This document shows positions 1-5,148 of a stretch of 5,148 nt of DNA, in pieces. Positions within the stretch are counted from its first letter, which is position 1, and each line of letters begins with the position of its first letter. Position numbers and translations under genes: made by a program. A model generated the notes under the pieces. The model had not been told where the DNA came from. It ran no database searches and was given only the letters and a program-made list of their open reading frames with translations. Source of the stretch: Clostridiales bacterium (GTDB lineage: Bacteria; Bacillota; Clostridia; Oscillospirales; Butyricicoccaceae); assembly GCA_019420045.1 (NCBI GenBank), contig JAHZHY010000339.1:1-5148 (forward strand), in the 5' to 3' direction.

Positions 1-2
1 CC

Positions 3-905
3 ATGAATGTGATTGAGCGCATCCAGGAAAAGTACGGGGAAATGACTAAAAAACAGCGGGTATTGGCAGATTATATGCTGGAAAACCCCGACTCCATGTC
101 CTTTATGACCATGAAGAATCTGTCCGGCCGGACACAGGTTTCGGAGATGACCATTCTTCATTATTGCGGGGTTTTGGGGTATGGCAATTACAATGAGCTG
201 AAATATGAGTTCCGCAAATATATCAATGAGCGAAACAAGATCGAAGTACAGCGGCAGAATGCCTATCTCAACTCCAGCGTGCCGGAGTATGAGCTGGATG
301 ATAAGCAGAATCTGCTGTATCAGGTGTGTCAGGAAGAGTTTGATCTTCTCAAGCTGCTGTTTGCTCATATCGATATTCCTTCCCTGTTTCAGGGGGCGGA
401 GATGATGCTGGATGCCGATTGCACGATATTCTGTGCCCGGGGAGTGTCGCTGCAGATCGCCGATTTTCTTTCCATGCGTCTGGCCATTATGGGGCTTCCG
501 TCCATTGTGATAAATACCGAGCTGAACGACAGCGTCCAGTCGGCTCTCCCCTTGCTGAAAGGGGGTACATTGCTGGTGCCCATTTCTTTGCCTGATTACT
601 ATGTGATGACCACAAAAGTGTGCGAATTTGCCCGGCAAAGACGGTGCCGGATTTTGGCACTTACCGACTCTCTGGAGCAGTCCCCTGTGGCGCCGTTTGG
701 GGATCTGGTGCTCACCGCTCCCGCATCCAGCCGGCTTTTTCTCAATTCTCCCGGGGGACTTTTGGTGCTGGCTCATTTGCTTTCGGCTGCACTGGATATC
801 GAAAAAAGTGCCCGTCACACCAGCAAATTTTGTTCTCCTGAGGAATTTTCCCAGGTGTTTACCAAAAAAATGAAAGGATCGCACGGAAACTCCAAAATTT
901 TTTGA
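3..905 (+). CDS. RpiR-family transcriptional regulator (HTH + SIS domain)
   Basis: Predicted cytoplasmic DNA-binding regulator of 300 residues, close to the usual RpiR length of about 280-300. Residues 1-77 form the HTH_6 domain: the LADYMLENPD stretch (21-30) and VSEMTILHYCGVLGY (46-60) match the family pattern, in which VSEATVVRFCRKLGF is typical of the recognition helix. Residues about 128-265 resemble a SIS (sugar isomerase) fold, with an ARGVS turn (145-149), a GGTLLVPIS strand (187-195) and a TDSLEQSPVAPFGDLVL segment (221-237). The second part of the usual phosphosugar-binding S-x-S-G-x-T motif is absent: the sequence reads SLPDYY (195-200). The ligand may therefore not be a typical phosphosugar. 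The ATG at position 3 fits the family N-terminus, but its ribosome site lies outside the window. The gene ends in TGA at 903-905. It lies upstream of a peptide-type importer, which it may regulate; that target is an inference. The family call is firm. Confidence 0.92.
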   Translation: MNVIERIQEKYGEMTKKQRVLADYMLENPDSMSFMTMKNLSGRTQVSEMTILHYCGVLGYGNYNELKYEFRKYINERNKIEVQRQNAYLNSSVPEYELDDKQNLLYQVCQEEFDLLKLLFAHIDIPSLFQGAEMMLDADCTIFCARGVSLQIADFLSMRLAIMGLPSIVINTELNDSVQSALPLLKGGTLLVPISLPDYYVMTTKVCEFARQRRCRILALTDSLEQSPVAPFGDLVLTAPASSRLFLNSPGGLLVLAHLLSAALDIEKSARHTSKFCSPEEFSQVFTKKMKGSHGNSKIF

Positions 906-943
906 TAATTAGAGCATATACACTGATTTAATATATAGCTTAT

Positions 944-999
944 ACTGTAAATTGGAAAACTGTGAATTTTGCCCATATTTTTTAGGTGAAATTCACAGT
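944..999. repeat. Three ACTGTRAATT elements (two direct, one inverted) upstream of the transporter promoter
   Basis: ACTGTAAATT lies at 944-953 and ACTGTGAATT at 959-968, matching at 9 of 10 bases with a 15-base offset. An exact inverted copy, AATTCACAGT, lies at 990-999, ending 14 bases before the -35 box. The last two copies also form the arms of the hairpin at 956-1002. The position next to a promoter and just after a regulator gene would suit an operator, possibly for the RpiR-type protein, but this role is inferred. The alternative is that the second and third copies are only terminator arms and the first is a chance match in AT-rich DNA. Confidence 0.4.
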
Positions 1000-1006
1000 T
1001 TTTTAT
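956..1006 (+). terminator. Intrinsic terminator after the regulator gene
   Basis: The arms at 956-969 and 989-1002 (AAAACTGTGAATTT and its exact complement) form a perfect 14-bp stem. It can extend inward by four more pairs (970-973 with 985-988, two of them G-U), leaving an 11-base loop. A T-rich tract (TTTTTATTATTTTATT, beginning in the right arm) follows. The hairpin starts 51 bases after the regulator stop and ends before the next promoter, as expected for a rho-independent terminator. The stem is AT-rich, so termination may be incomplete. The same inverted repeat could also act as a protein-binding site. Confidence 0.75.
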
Positions 1007-1013
1007 TATTTTA

Positions 1014-1042
1014 TTGACTTTTATAATAGCAAACACTACAAT
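1014..1042 (+). promoter_or_regulatory. Sigma-A-type promoter for the transporter operon
   Basis: The -35 box TTGACT (1014-1019) and the -10 box TACAAT (1037-1042) each match the consensus at 5 of 6 bases and are separated by the optimal 17 bases. T-rich sequence just upstream (about 999-1013) could act as an UP-like element. Transcription would start near 1049, giving a leader of about 65 bases before the ATG at 1114. A TATAAT at 1022-1027 also occurs but has no -35 box at the right distance. Confidence 0.78.
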
Positions 1043-1095
1043 AACCCTATAACTTGAACCCTCCTATTGGAGCATCTGCACAATCGGAGGAATAC

Positions 1096-1104
1096 AGAAG
1101 GAGG
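1096..1104 (+). promoter_or_regulatory. Strong ribosome binding site for the substrate-binding protein; fixes its start
   Basis: AGAAGGAGG at 1096-1104 is a near-ideal Shine-Dalgarno sequence, 9 bases before ATG 1114. It decides the start. The frame stays open back to a TTG at 1054, but that codon would lie only a few bases from the predicted transcript start and would put 20 extra non-signal residues before the signal peptide. Confidence 0.88.
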
Positions 1105-1113
1105 TTCTATTTT

Positions 1114-2817
1114 ATGAAACGATACCTGGCATTGTTCCTGGCACTGGTCATGTGTTTCTCCTTGGCCGCTTGCTCCAATGACGGTGAATCAATTACCGAT
1201 GACCCCAGTGCCCCTGGTGGTTCTGGAGGCGAGAAAGAGGGTTCTGAACAGTCTTATAACACCTTTATTTCGGCGGAACCTTCCACATTGGATATTTCCC
1301 GCCGCATGGACTCCTATTCCAGCAGCATCATGATCGACACCATGGAAGGCCTGGTTCGTCTGTGCCAGACTGGTGAGGGCGAAGATGCCGAATATGAAAT
1401 GCGTCCCGGCGAGGCAGAAAGCTGGAAAAGCAATGAAGACGGCACCGTCTGGACTTTCCATCTGCGGGATGGACTGAAATGGCAGGATGGCGAACCGGTC
1501 ACCGCCGATCAGTATGTATATTCTCTGCAGCGCAGTGCCGATCCGGACACTGGCTGCCCCAACAGCTTCTTCCTGGAGCCCCTGCTCAACTACCCGGCCA
1601 TCGCCGCAGGTGAGATGGATGTTTCGGAGCTGGGCGTCAAGGCCATTGACGAAAAGACTCTGGAAATCACCCTGAGCGCTCCCAAGCCCACCTTCATCGA
1701 AATGCTTCCCGCTACTGTGTATTATCCCCAGCGGCAGGATGTCATCGAGAAGTACGGTGATCAGTTTGGTTCTGAAGCCGAAGCCTACATCGGCAACGGC
1801 CCCTTCAAGGTGGATTCCTGGACCCATAACAATTCCATCGTTCTGAGCAAGAACGAGAATTACTGGGATGCGGACAGCGTCAAGCTGGAAAAGGTCACAT
1901 ACAGCATCATGACCGACGAGACTACATATTATAACGCCTTCTCCAGCGGTCAGTTGGATATGGTTACCGTTACCACAAAGGATTATGTGGATATGTTCCA
2001 GGGACAGGATAAGAACTATGCTCCTTATCTGTCGGCCAACCTGGCATTCAATTTCTTCAACATCAGAGACGAACTGTTCTCCAATGTAAACATCCGCAAA
2101 GCCTTTACCCTGGCTGTGGATCGGGAAGAGTTCAACGAAGTTTGCTATGACGGCATGCGTGTTCCCACTTATGGTTGGGTGGTTCCCACAATGACTGTGG
2201 GCGAAACAAATTACCGTGAAACTGCAGGCGACAATGTGAAGGTCATGCAGGAAGAGCTGGCCGCCGAAGGCAAGACCCCCAAGGATCTGCTGCTCCAGGG
2301 CATGCAGGAGCTGGGATTGGGCGATGATCCTTCCACTCTGGATGTGACATTCTCCTTTGGTTCCACCAATACCCTGACCCGCAACATCGGCGAATATCTC
2401 CAGCAGGTCTTTAAGACCGAACTGGGTGTGGAAATCGAAACCAGCTTCAATGAATGGGGCATCTTCAACTCCAATGTGCAGAGCGGCGATTATCAGGCCG
2501 GCTTCATGGGCTGGGGCGCTTATTACAACGATCCCTACGATACCCTGAGCCTGCTGCTCACCGGCTCCACCGCCATCAATACCGGCTGGGCCAACGAGGA
2601 ATATGATTCCATCCTCAATGCTGCCACTGCTGAAATGGACGAAGAGACCCGGATGCAGGAATATATCAAAGCCGAGCAGATCCTCATCAACGAGGAATGT
2701 GTGGTGTCCCCCATGGCTACCAACCAGGTGCAGCGCTTCTTCCAGCCCTATGTGAAGGGATACAGCGATCTGGGCTTTACCAACACCGGTTCCAAGTATA
2801 TCTACATCGAGAAGTAA
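1114..2817 (+). CDS. ABC transporter substrate-binding lipoprotein, SBP family 5 (oligopeptide/dipeptide type, OppA-like)
   Basis: This 567-residue lipoprotein captures the ligand outside the membrane and delivers it to the permeases encoded downstream. Residues 1-19 are a lipoprotein signal peptide (MKRY, then a hydrophobic core) with lipobox LAAC, and Cys20 is the predicted lipidated residue. A flexible linker rich in Ser, Gly, Asp and Glu follows (about 21-47), then the mature domain beginning near YNTFISAEPSTLD (48-60). Family marks are WTFHLRDGLKWQDGEPVTA (113-131), GNGPFKVDSW (from 227), a YW pair at 250-251, and NVNIRKAFTLAVDRE (324-338), which matches the 'VR.A...AIDR' signature. The length is normal for OppA/DppA-type proteins (about 500-600). 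Oligopeptides or dipeptides are the most likely ligand, although this family also includes nickel, opine and sugar binders, so the substrate remains open. Lysine is mostly encoded by AAG, unlike in the regulator, which may reflect high expression. Confidence 0.93.
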   Translation: MKRYLALFLALVMCFSLAACSNDGESITDDPSAPGGSGGEKEGSEQSYNTFISAEPSTLDISRRMDSYSSSIMIDTMEGLVRLCQTGEGEDAEYEMRPGEAESWKSNEDGTVWTFHLRDGLKWQDGEPVTADQYVYSLQRSADPDTGCPNSFFLEPLLNYPAIAAGEMDVSELGVKAIDEKTLEITLSAPKPTFIEMLPATVYYPQRQDVIEKYGDQFGSEAEAYIGNGPFKVDSWTHNNSIVLSKNENYWDADSVKLEKVTYSIMTDETTYYNAFSSGQLDMVTVTTKDYVDMFQGQDKNYAPYLSANLAFNFFNIRDELFSNVNIRKAFTLAVDREEFNEVCYDGMRVPTYGWVVPTMTVGETNYRETAGDNVKVMQEELAAEGKTPKDLLLQGMQELGLGDDPSTLDVTFSFGSTNTLTRNIGEYLQQVFKTELGVEIETSFNEWGIFNSNVQSGDYQAGFMGWGAYYNDPYDTLSLLLTGSTAINTGWANEEYDSILNAATAEMDEETRMQEYIKAEQILINEECVVSPMATNQVQRFFQPYVKGYSDLGFTNTGSKYIYIEK

Positions 2818-2865
2818 GGGCCGTTCACAGCGAGCTAGTTGAAAATCAAATCACTGTGTGACGCA

Positions 2866-2906
2866 AAACGGGGGGCAGCGCCTGGAGCGTTGCCCCCCGT
2901 TTCTTT
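2866..2906 (+). terminator. GC-rich hairpin with T-run between binding-protein and permease genes (attenuator-like)
   Basis: The left arm 2866-2881 (AAACGGGGGGCAGCGC) pairs with 2887-2902 over 16 bp with one G-U wobble and a 5-base loop (CTGGA). The tail TTTCTTT (2900-2906) follows. The shape is that of an intrinsic terminator, but the permease genes downstream have no clear promoter of their own in the 35 bases that remain. It most likely causes partial termination or protects the upstream mRNA from 3' decay. Either would give more binding protein than permease, a known arrangement in binding-protein-dependent transport operons. That role is inferred. Confidence 0.75.
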
Positions 2907-2928
2907 CCCGGATATTTTCCAAATGATT

Positions 2929-2935
2929 GGAGGGG
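2929..2935 (+). promoter_or_regulatory. Ribosome binding site that supports a TTG start
   Basis: GGAGGGG at 2929-2935 lies 6 bases before TTG 2942. The codon immediately upstream in this frame is TGA (2939-2941), so no earlier start exists. The next in-frame ATG (codon 12) would remove part of the first membrane helix. Confidence 0.8.
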
Positions 2936-2941
2936 TCTTGA

Positions 2942-3871
2942 TTGACACGCTATGTGCTCAAGCGCATCCTGTATATGCTGCTGACGCTGCTGATTGTGGC
3001 CACCGTCACCTTCTTCATGATGCGCAGCATCCCCGGTGATCCTCTGGGTGGCATGGCCCGAGAACTGCCGGAACAAACCAAGGCGAATTACTATGCAAAG
3101 TACGGTTTGGATAAACCGTTGGTAGAGCAGTATTTGATCTATATCAAAAATATGCTCCAGGGCGACCTGGGTGAGAGCTTGCTGTATCCTGGCCGTTCGG
3201 TCAGCGCCACGATTTCAGCCACTTCCCCGGTTTCCGGTTTGGTGGGCGGAATCGCTCTGGTGATTGGCTTGCTCATTGGCGTTTGCTTGGGCATTATAGC
3301 CGCGCTGAAAAAGAACCAATGGCCAGATTATGTGGTGATGGTCATTGCGATTATGGGCATCACCATTCCGGTGTTCGTGCTGGTGTCTCTGATGCAGTAT
3401 TTCTTCTCCATCAAGTTGGGATGGCTTCCCTCGTCCGGTTGGGGCGAACCCAAGCATTTGATTATGCCTGTGATTGTGCTCAGCTTCAGCACGATTGCCA
3501 CCTACGCCCGTTATATCAAGTCCAGCATGCTGGATGTGCTGGATCAGGATTATATCCTTACCGCCCGTTCCAAAGGGCTGAGTGAAGGGCAGATCGTCCG
3601 CCGCCATGTGCTGCGCAACTCGTTGCTGCCGGCCGTGACAATTCTTTCCGGACGGATCGTTGGTATCTTTACCGGCGCTTTTATCGTGGAAAAGATGTTT
3701 ACAATCCCTGGCATCGGCTTCTACTATATCAGCTCCATCAACAACAACGACTACACCATGACCATGGGAACCACAGTGTTCTATGCGGCGTTGTTTGTTG
3801 TGATGCAGCTTGTTGTTGACTTCGTCTATATGCTGGTCGATCCGCGGATCCGTATTTCGGAAACAAAGTAA
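2942..3871 (+). CDS. ABC transporter permease, OppB/DppB type
   Basis: This integral membrane protein of 309 residues forms one half of the translocation channel of the importer. The N-terminus TRYVLKRILYMLLTLLIVA, followed by a first helix ending in RSIPGDPLGG (28-37), is diagnostic of the OppB/DppB branch. About six membrane segments are visible: 9-29, 98-122, 130-155, 172-188, 232-252 and 276-298. The cytoplasmic EAA loop, which contacts the ATPase, is DYILTARSKGLSEGQIVRRH onward (203-230) with the conserved Ala, Gly and closing Pro230. LGWLPSSGW (159-167) is another family mark. Length is typical. The gene uses a TTG start supported by GGAGGGG. It follows the binding-protein gene across a hairpin-bearing spacer, and the next permease begins 13 bases after its stop, so the two are co-transcribed. 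OppB and DppB cannot be told apart from this sequence alone. Confidence 0.93.
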   Translation: MTRYVLKRILYMLLTLLIVATVTFFMMRSIPGDPLGGMARELPEQTKANYYAKYGLDKPLVEQYLIYIKNMLQGDLGESLLYPGRSVSATISATSPVSGLVGGIALVIGLLIGVCLGIIAALKKNQWPDYVVMVIAIMGITIPVFVLVSLMQYFFSIKLGWLPSSGWGEPKHLIMPVIVLSFSTIATYARYIKSSMLDVLDQDYILTARSKGLSEGQIVRRHVLRNSLLPAVTILSGRIVGIFTGAFIVEKMFTIPGIGFYYISSINNNDYTMTMGTTVFYAALFVVMQLVVDFVYMLVDPRIRISETK

Positions 3872-3878
3872 AGGAGGG
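3871..3878 (+). promoter_or_regulatory. Ribosome binding site for the second permease
   Basis: AAGGAGGG at 3871-3878 overlaps the last base of the preceding stop codon and lies 6 bases before ATG 3885. This selects the ATG over an in-frame upstream start at 3810, which would overlap the end of the previous gene by 62 bases and add 25 residues that do not belong to the family. Confidence 0.85.
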
Positions 3879-3884
3879 CTGAAT

Positions 3885-4802
3885 ATGCAAACGATCCCCA
3901 AAGAAAAATTTGAGATCATCGGCGTAGAGCCCGGCGCGGAGCGGATCGCCCGTCCACAGGTGGGTTACTTGAAGGATGTGTGGCGTCGTTTCCGGAAGAA
4001 CAAGCTGGCCATCGTCGCGCTGATCATGCTGATTGTTTTGGCGTTCTTTGTGATTTTTGGTCCCTCTCTCAGCGGATATTCCTATGAGGATGTGGACCCC
4101 ACCTCCCGCAATGCTTCTCCTTCTTCGGAGCATTGGTTCGGCACCGATAGCCTGGGGCGGGATTTGTTCGCCAGAGTGTGGCAAGGCGGCCGGGTTTCGT
4201 TGATCATCGGCTTCCTGGGTGCGTTGATTTCGGCTACCGTGGGCTGTCTTTACGGTGGTATTTCCGCTTATTTTGGCGGAAAAGTGGATACGGTGATGAT
4301 GCGTATTGTGGAAGTCATTATTAGTATCCCCTACCTGATTGTGGTCATTTTGTTCTCCATCACATTCCAAAGCAAGGGGCTTTTCACACTGATTCTGGCC
4401 ATGACGGTTACCGGTTGGTGCGGTACAGCCCGTCTGGTTCGCGGTCAGATGCTTCAGCTGAAAAGCCAGGAGTTTGTGCTGGCCGCTCAGGCTCTGGGTG
4501 TCAAGCCGCTGCGGATTATTGTGCGGCATATGATCCCCAACACCCTGAGTGTAATCATCGTTTCCATCACATTTGCCATTCCCAACTACATTTTCTCGGA
4601 AGCCTTCCTGAGCTATATCGGCCTGGGTGTTCAGTCCCCCAATACTTCCTGGGGCGCTTTGGCTTCCAGCGCCCAGACACAATTCCAATTCTATCCCTTC
4701 CAGCTGTTCTTCCCCGCTGTGATGATTGCCATCACTATGCTGGCCTTCACGATGATGGGCGACGGCCTGCGGGATGCTCTGGATCCTCGTCTGAGAAAGT
4801 AG
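3885..4802 (+). CDS. ABC transporter permease, OppC/DppC type
   Basis: This 305-residue integral membrane protein is the second channel subunit and pairs with the OppB/DppB-type permease encoded just upstream. It has a cytoplasmic N-terminal tail (1-40), then the OppC_N-type first helix (about 41-61; [21 protein letters not shown]). The extracytoplasmic family motif [16 protein letters not shown] (83-98) follows, and then the core membrane domain with helices near 104-125, 138-162, 166-184, 221-242 and 275-292. The EAA loop [20 protein letters not shown] (196-215) ends in IPNT with Pro218. The ending [14 protein letters not shown] is the classic OppC/DppC C-terminus. Length and motifs are normal. 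The stop lies 7 bases before the ATPase start, so translation of the two is probably coupled. Confidence 0.94.
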   Translation: MQTIPKEKFEIIGVEPGAERIARPQVGYLKDVWRRFRKNKLAIVALIMLIVLAFFVIFGPSLSGYSYEDVDPTSRNASPSSEHWFGTDSLGRDLFARVWQGGRVSLIIGFLGALISATVGCLYGGISAYFGGKVDTVMMRIVEVIISIPYLIVVILFSITFQSKGLFTLILAMTVTGWCGTARLVRGQMLQLKSQEFVLAAQALGVKPLRIIVRHMIPNTLSVIIVSITFAIPNYIFSEAFLSYIGLGVQSPNTSWGALASSAQTQFQFYPFQLFFPAVMIAITMLAFTMMGDGLRDALDPRLRK

Positions 4803-4809
4803 GCGCCAT

Positions 4810-5148
4810 ATGGAAAAAATTCTTGAAGTAAAAGACCTCCAGGTCTCTTTTAACACCTATGCTGGTGAAGTGCGGGCTGTGCGAGATGTAAGCTTCCATA
4901 TCAACCAAGGTGAGACACTGTGTTTTGTGGGAGAATCCGGTTGTGGCAAAACCGTCACAGCCAAAGCCATCATGCGGCTTCTCCCCAAAGGACAGGCCGT
5001 GATCAAAGAAGGGTCCCAGATCGTTTTTTCCGGAAAAGATGTTTTGAAAATGGACGGAAAAGAGCTGCGCAATTATCGCGGCAACGATGTGAGTATGATT
5101 TTCCAGGACCCCATGACGTCGTTAAACCCGGTGTATACCGTTGGAAAC
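4810..5148 (+). CDS. ABC transporter ATP-binding protein, OppD/DppD type (partial, 3' end beyond window)
   Basis: This is the N-terminal 113 residues of the cytoplasmic ATPase that powers the importer; full proteins of this type are about 320-350 residues. The opening [20 protein letters not shown] (4-23) leads to the Walker A motif GESGCGKT (41-48) with Lys47 and Thr48, and then the Q-loop region [11 protein letters not shown] (97-107) with Gln99. [10 protein letters not shown] is characteristic of the OppD/DppD/OppF/DppF group. The signature LSGGQ motif, Walker B and the C-terminal oligopeptide-transporter extension lie beyond the window. The start is ATG 4810, seven bases after the permease stop. 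The upstream ribosome site is weak (AGTAGG, 4798-4803), suggesting translational coupling. The D rather than F call rests on gene order (first ATPase after the C-type permease). The frame is open to the last base. Confidence 0.92.
   Translation, partial: MEKILEVKDLQVSFNTYAGEVRAVRDVSFHINQGETLCFVGESGCGKTVTAKAIMRLLPKGQAVIKEGSQIVFSGKDVLKMDGKELRNYRGNDVSMIFQDPMTSLNPVYTVGN

Noticed and set aside
902..946. Additional promoter-like boxes (TTGATA at 902, TATACT at 941) before the terminator hairpin
   Set aside because: They are not at a workable spacing from each other (33 bases apart), and transcripts from them would run straight into the hairpin at 956. The AT-rich composition makes such matches common.
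1054..1113. N-terminal extension of the binding protein from TTG 1054
   Set aside because: The predicted transcript starts around 1049, leaving no room for a ribosome site, and the extra residues would precede a perfect lipoprotein signal peptide.
1189..1827. Minus-strand open frame (212 codons) opposite the binding-protein gene
   Set aside because: It lies wholly inside a well-supported lipoprotein gene and has no coherent domain. It reflects codon bias of the + strand.
2918..2931. Short inverted repeat TCCAA-ATGA-TTGGA touching the ribosome site of the first permease
   Set aside because: Only five pairs, mostly weak, so it is unlikely to form stably enough to control translation.
2839..3039. 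Small + strand frame across the spacer and the start of the first permease
   Set aside because: It runs through the hairpin and overlaps the permease in another frame; its sequence has no family resemblance and no ribosome site.
3215..3919. Minus-strand open frame (234 codons) opposite the first permease
   Set aside because: Same reasoning: His/Asn/Asp-rich shadow of a membrane-protein gene with no recognisable motif.
3738..4856. Long minus-strand open frame (372 codons) opposite the second permease
   Set aside because: It is the complement of a clear OppC/DppC-type gene. The translation is rich in His, Gln and Asn with no domain pattern, as expected from the reverse of hydrophobic membrane codons, and I see no promoter or ribosome site for it.
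1..5148. Search for mobile elements, CRISPR arrays, tRNA or rRNA genes, toxin-antitoxin pairs or defence genes
   Set aside because: No transposase motifs, spaced repeats, cloverleaf-like sequence or small gene pairs were seen. The window is fully explained by a regulator and a peptide-type importer operon.

Overview
The window reads as an ordinary piece of a Firmicutes chromosome, most likely from a gut-type Clostridia (Oscillospiraceae-like) bacterium. The support for this is strong GGAGG-type ribosome binding sites, a sigma-A promoter in a short AT-rich spacer, coding sequence of intermediate GC content, a lipoprotein signal peptide with an L-A-A-C lipobox, and one TTG start. The lineage is an inference from style, not from a marker gene. 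All genes are on the + strand. I see no RNA gene, mobile element, CRISPR array or origin.

Layout: (1) A complete RpiR-family transcriptional regulator (3-905; N-terminal helix-turn-helix plus C-terminal SIS domain). (2) A 208-base AT-rich spacer (906-1113) that holds a strong hairpin followed by a T-run (956-1006), a cluster of three ACTGTRAATT elements (944-999), a good sigma-A promoter (1014-1042), and a roughly 65-base leader ending in a strong Shine-Dalgarno sequence. (3) A lipoprotein substrate-binding protein of the family 5 extracellular solute-binding proteins (OppA/DppA type; 1114-2817). (4) A 124-base spacer with a 16-bp GC-rich hairpin and T-run (2866-2906), probably an attenuator or mRNA-stabilising element. 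(5) Two tightly spaced inner-membrane permeases of the OppB/DppB type (2942-3871, TTG start) and the OppC/DppC type (3885-4802). (6) The first 113 codons of an OppD/DppD-type ATPase (4810 to the window edge).

Together genes 3 to 6 make a standard A-B-C-D operon for an ATP-driven oligopeptide or dipeptide importer. The lipoprotein captures the ligand outside the membrane, the two permeases form the channel, and the ATPase, with a partner expected just beyond the window, powers transport. The exact substrate cannot be read from the sequence. The regulator lies directly upstream on the same strand but is separated by a terminator and a new promoter. It is therefore probably a separate transcription unit and a candidate local controller of the transporter.

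I found no new biological system here. The points most worth a second look are regulatory: the repeated ACTGTRAATT element beside the promoter, the regulator's altered SIS ligand-binding motif, the hairpin between the binding-protein and permease genes, and possible pairing that would mask the binding-protein ribosome site.
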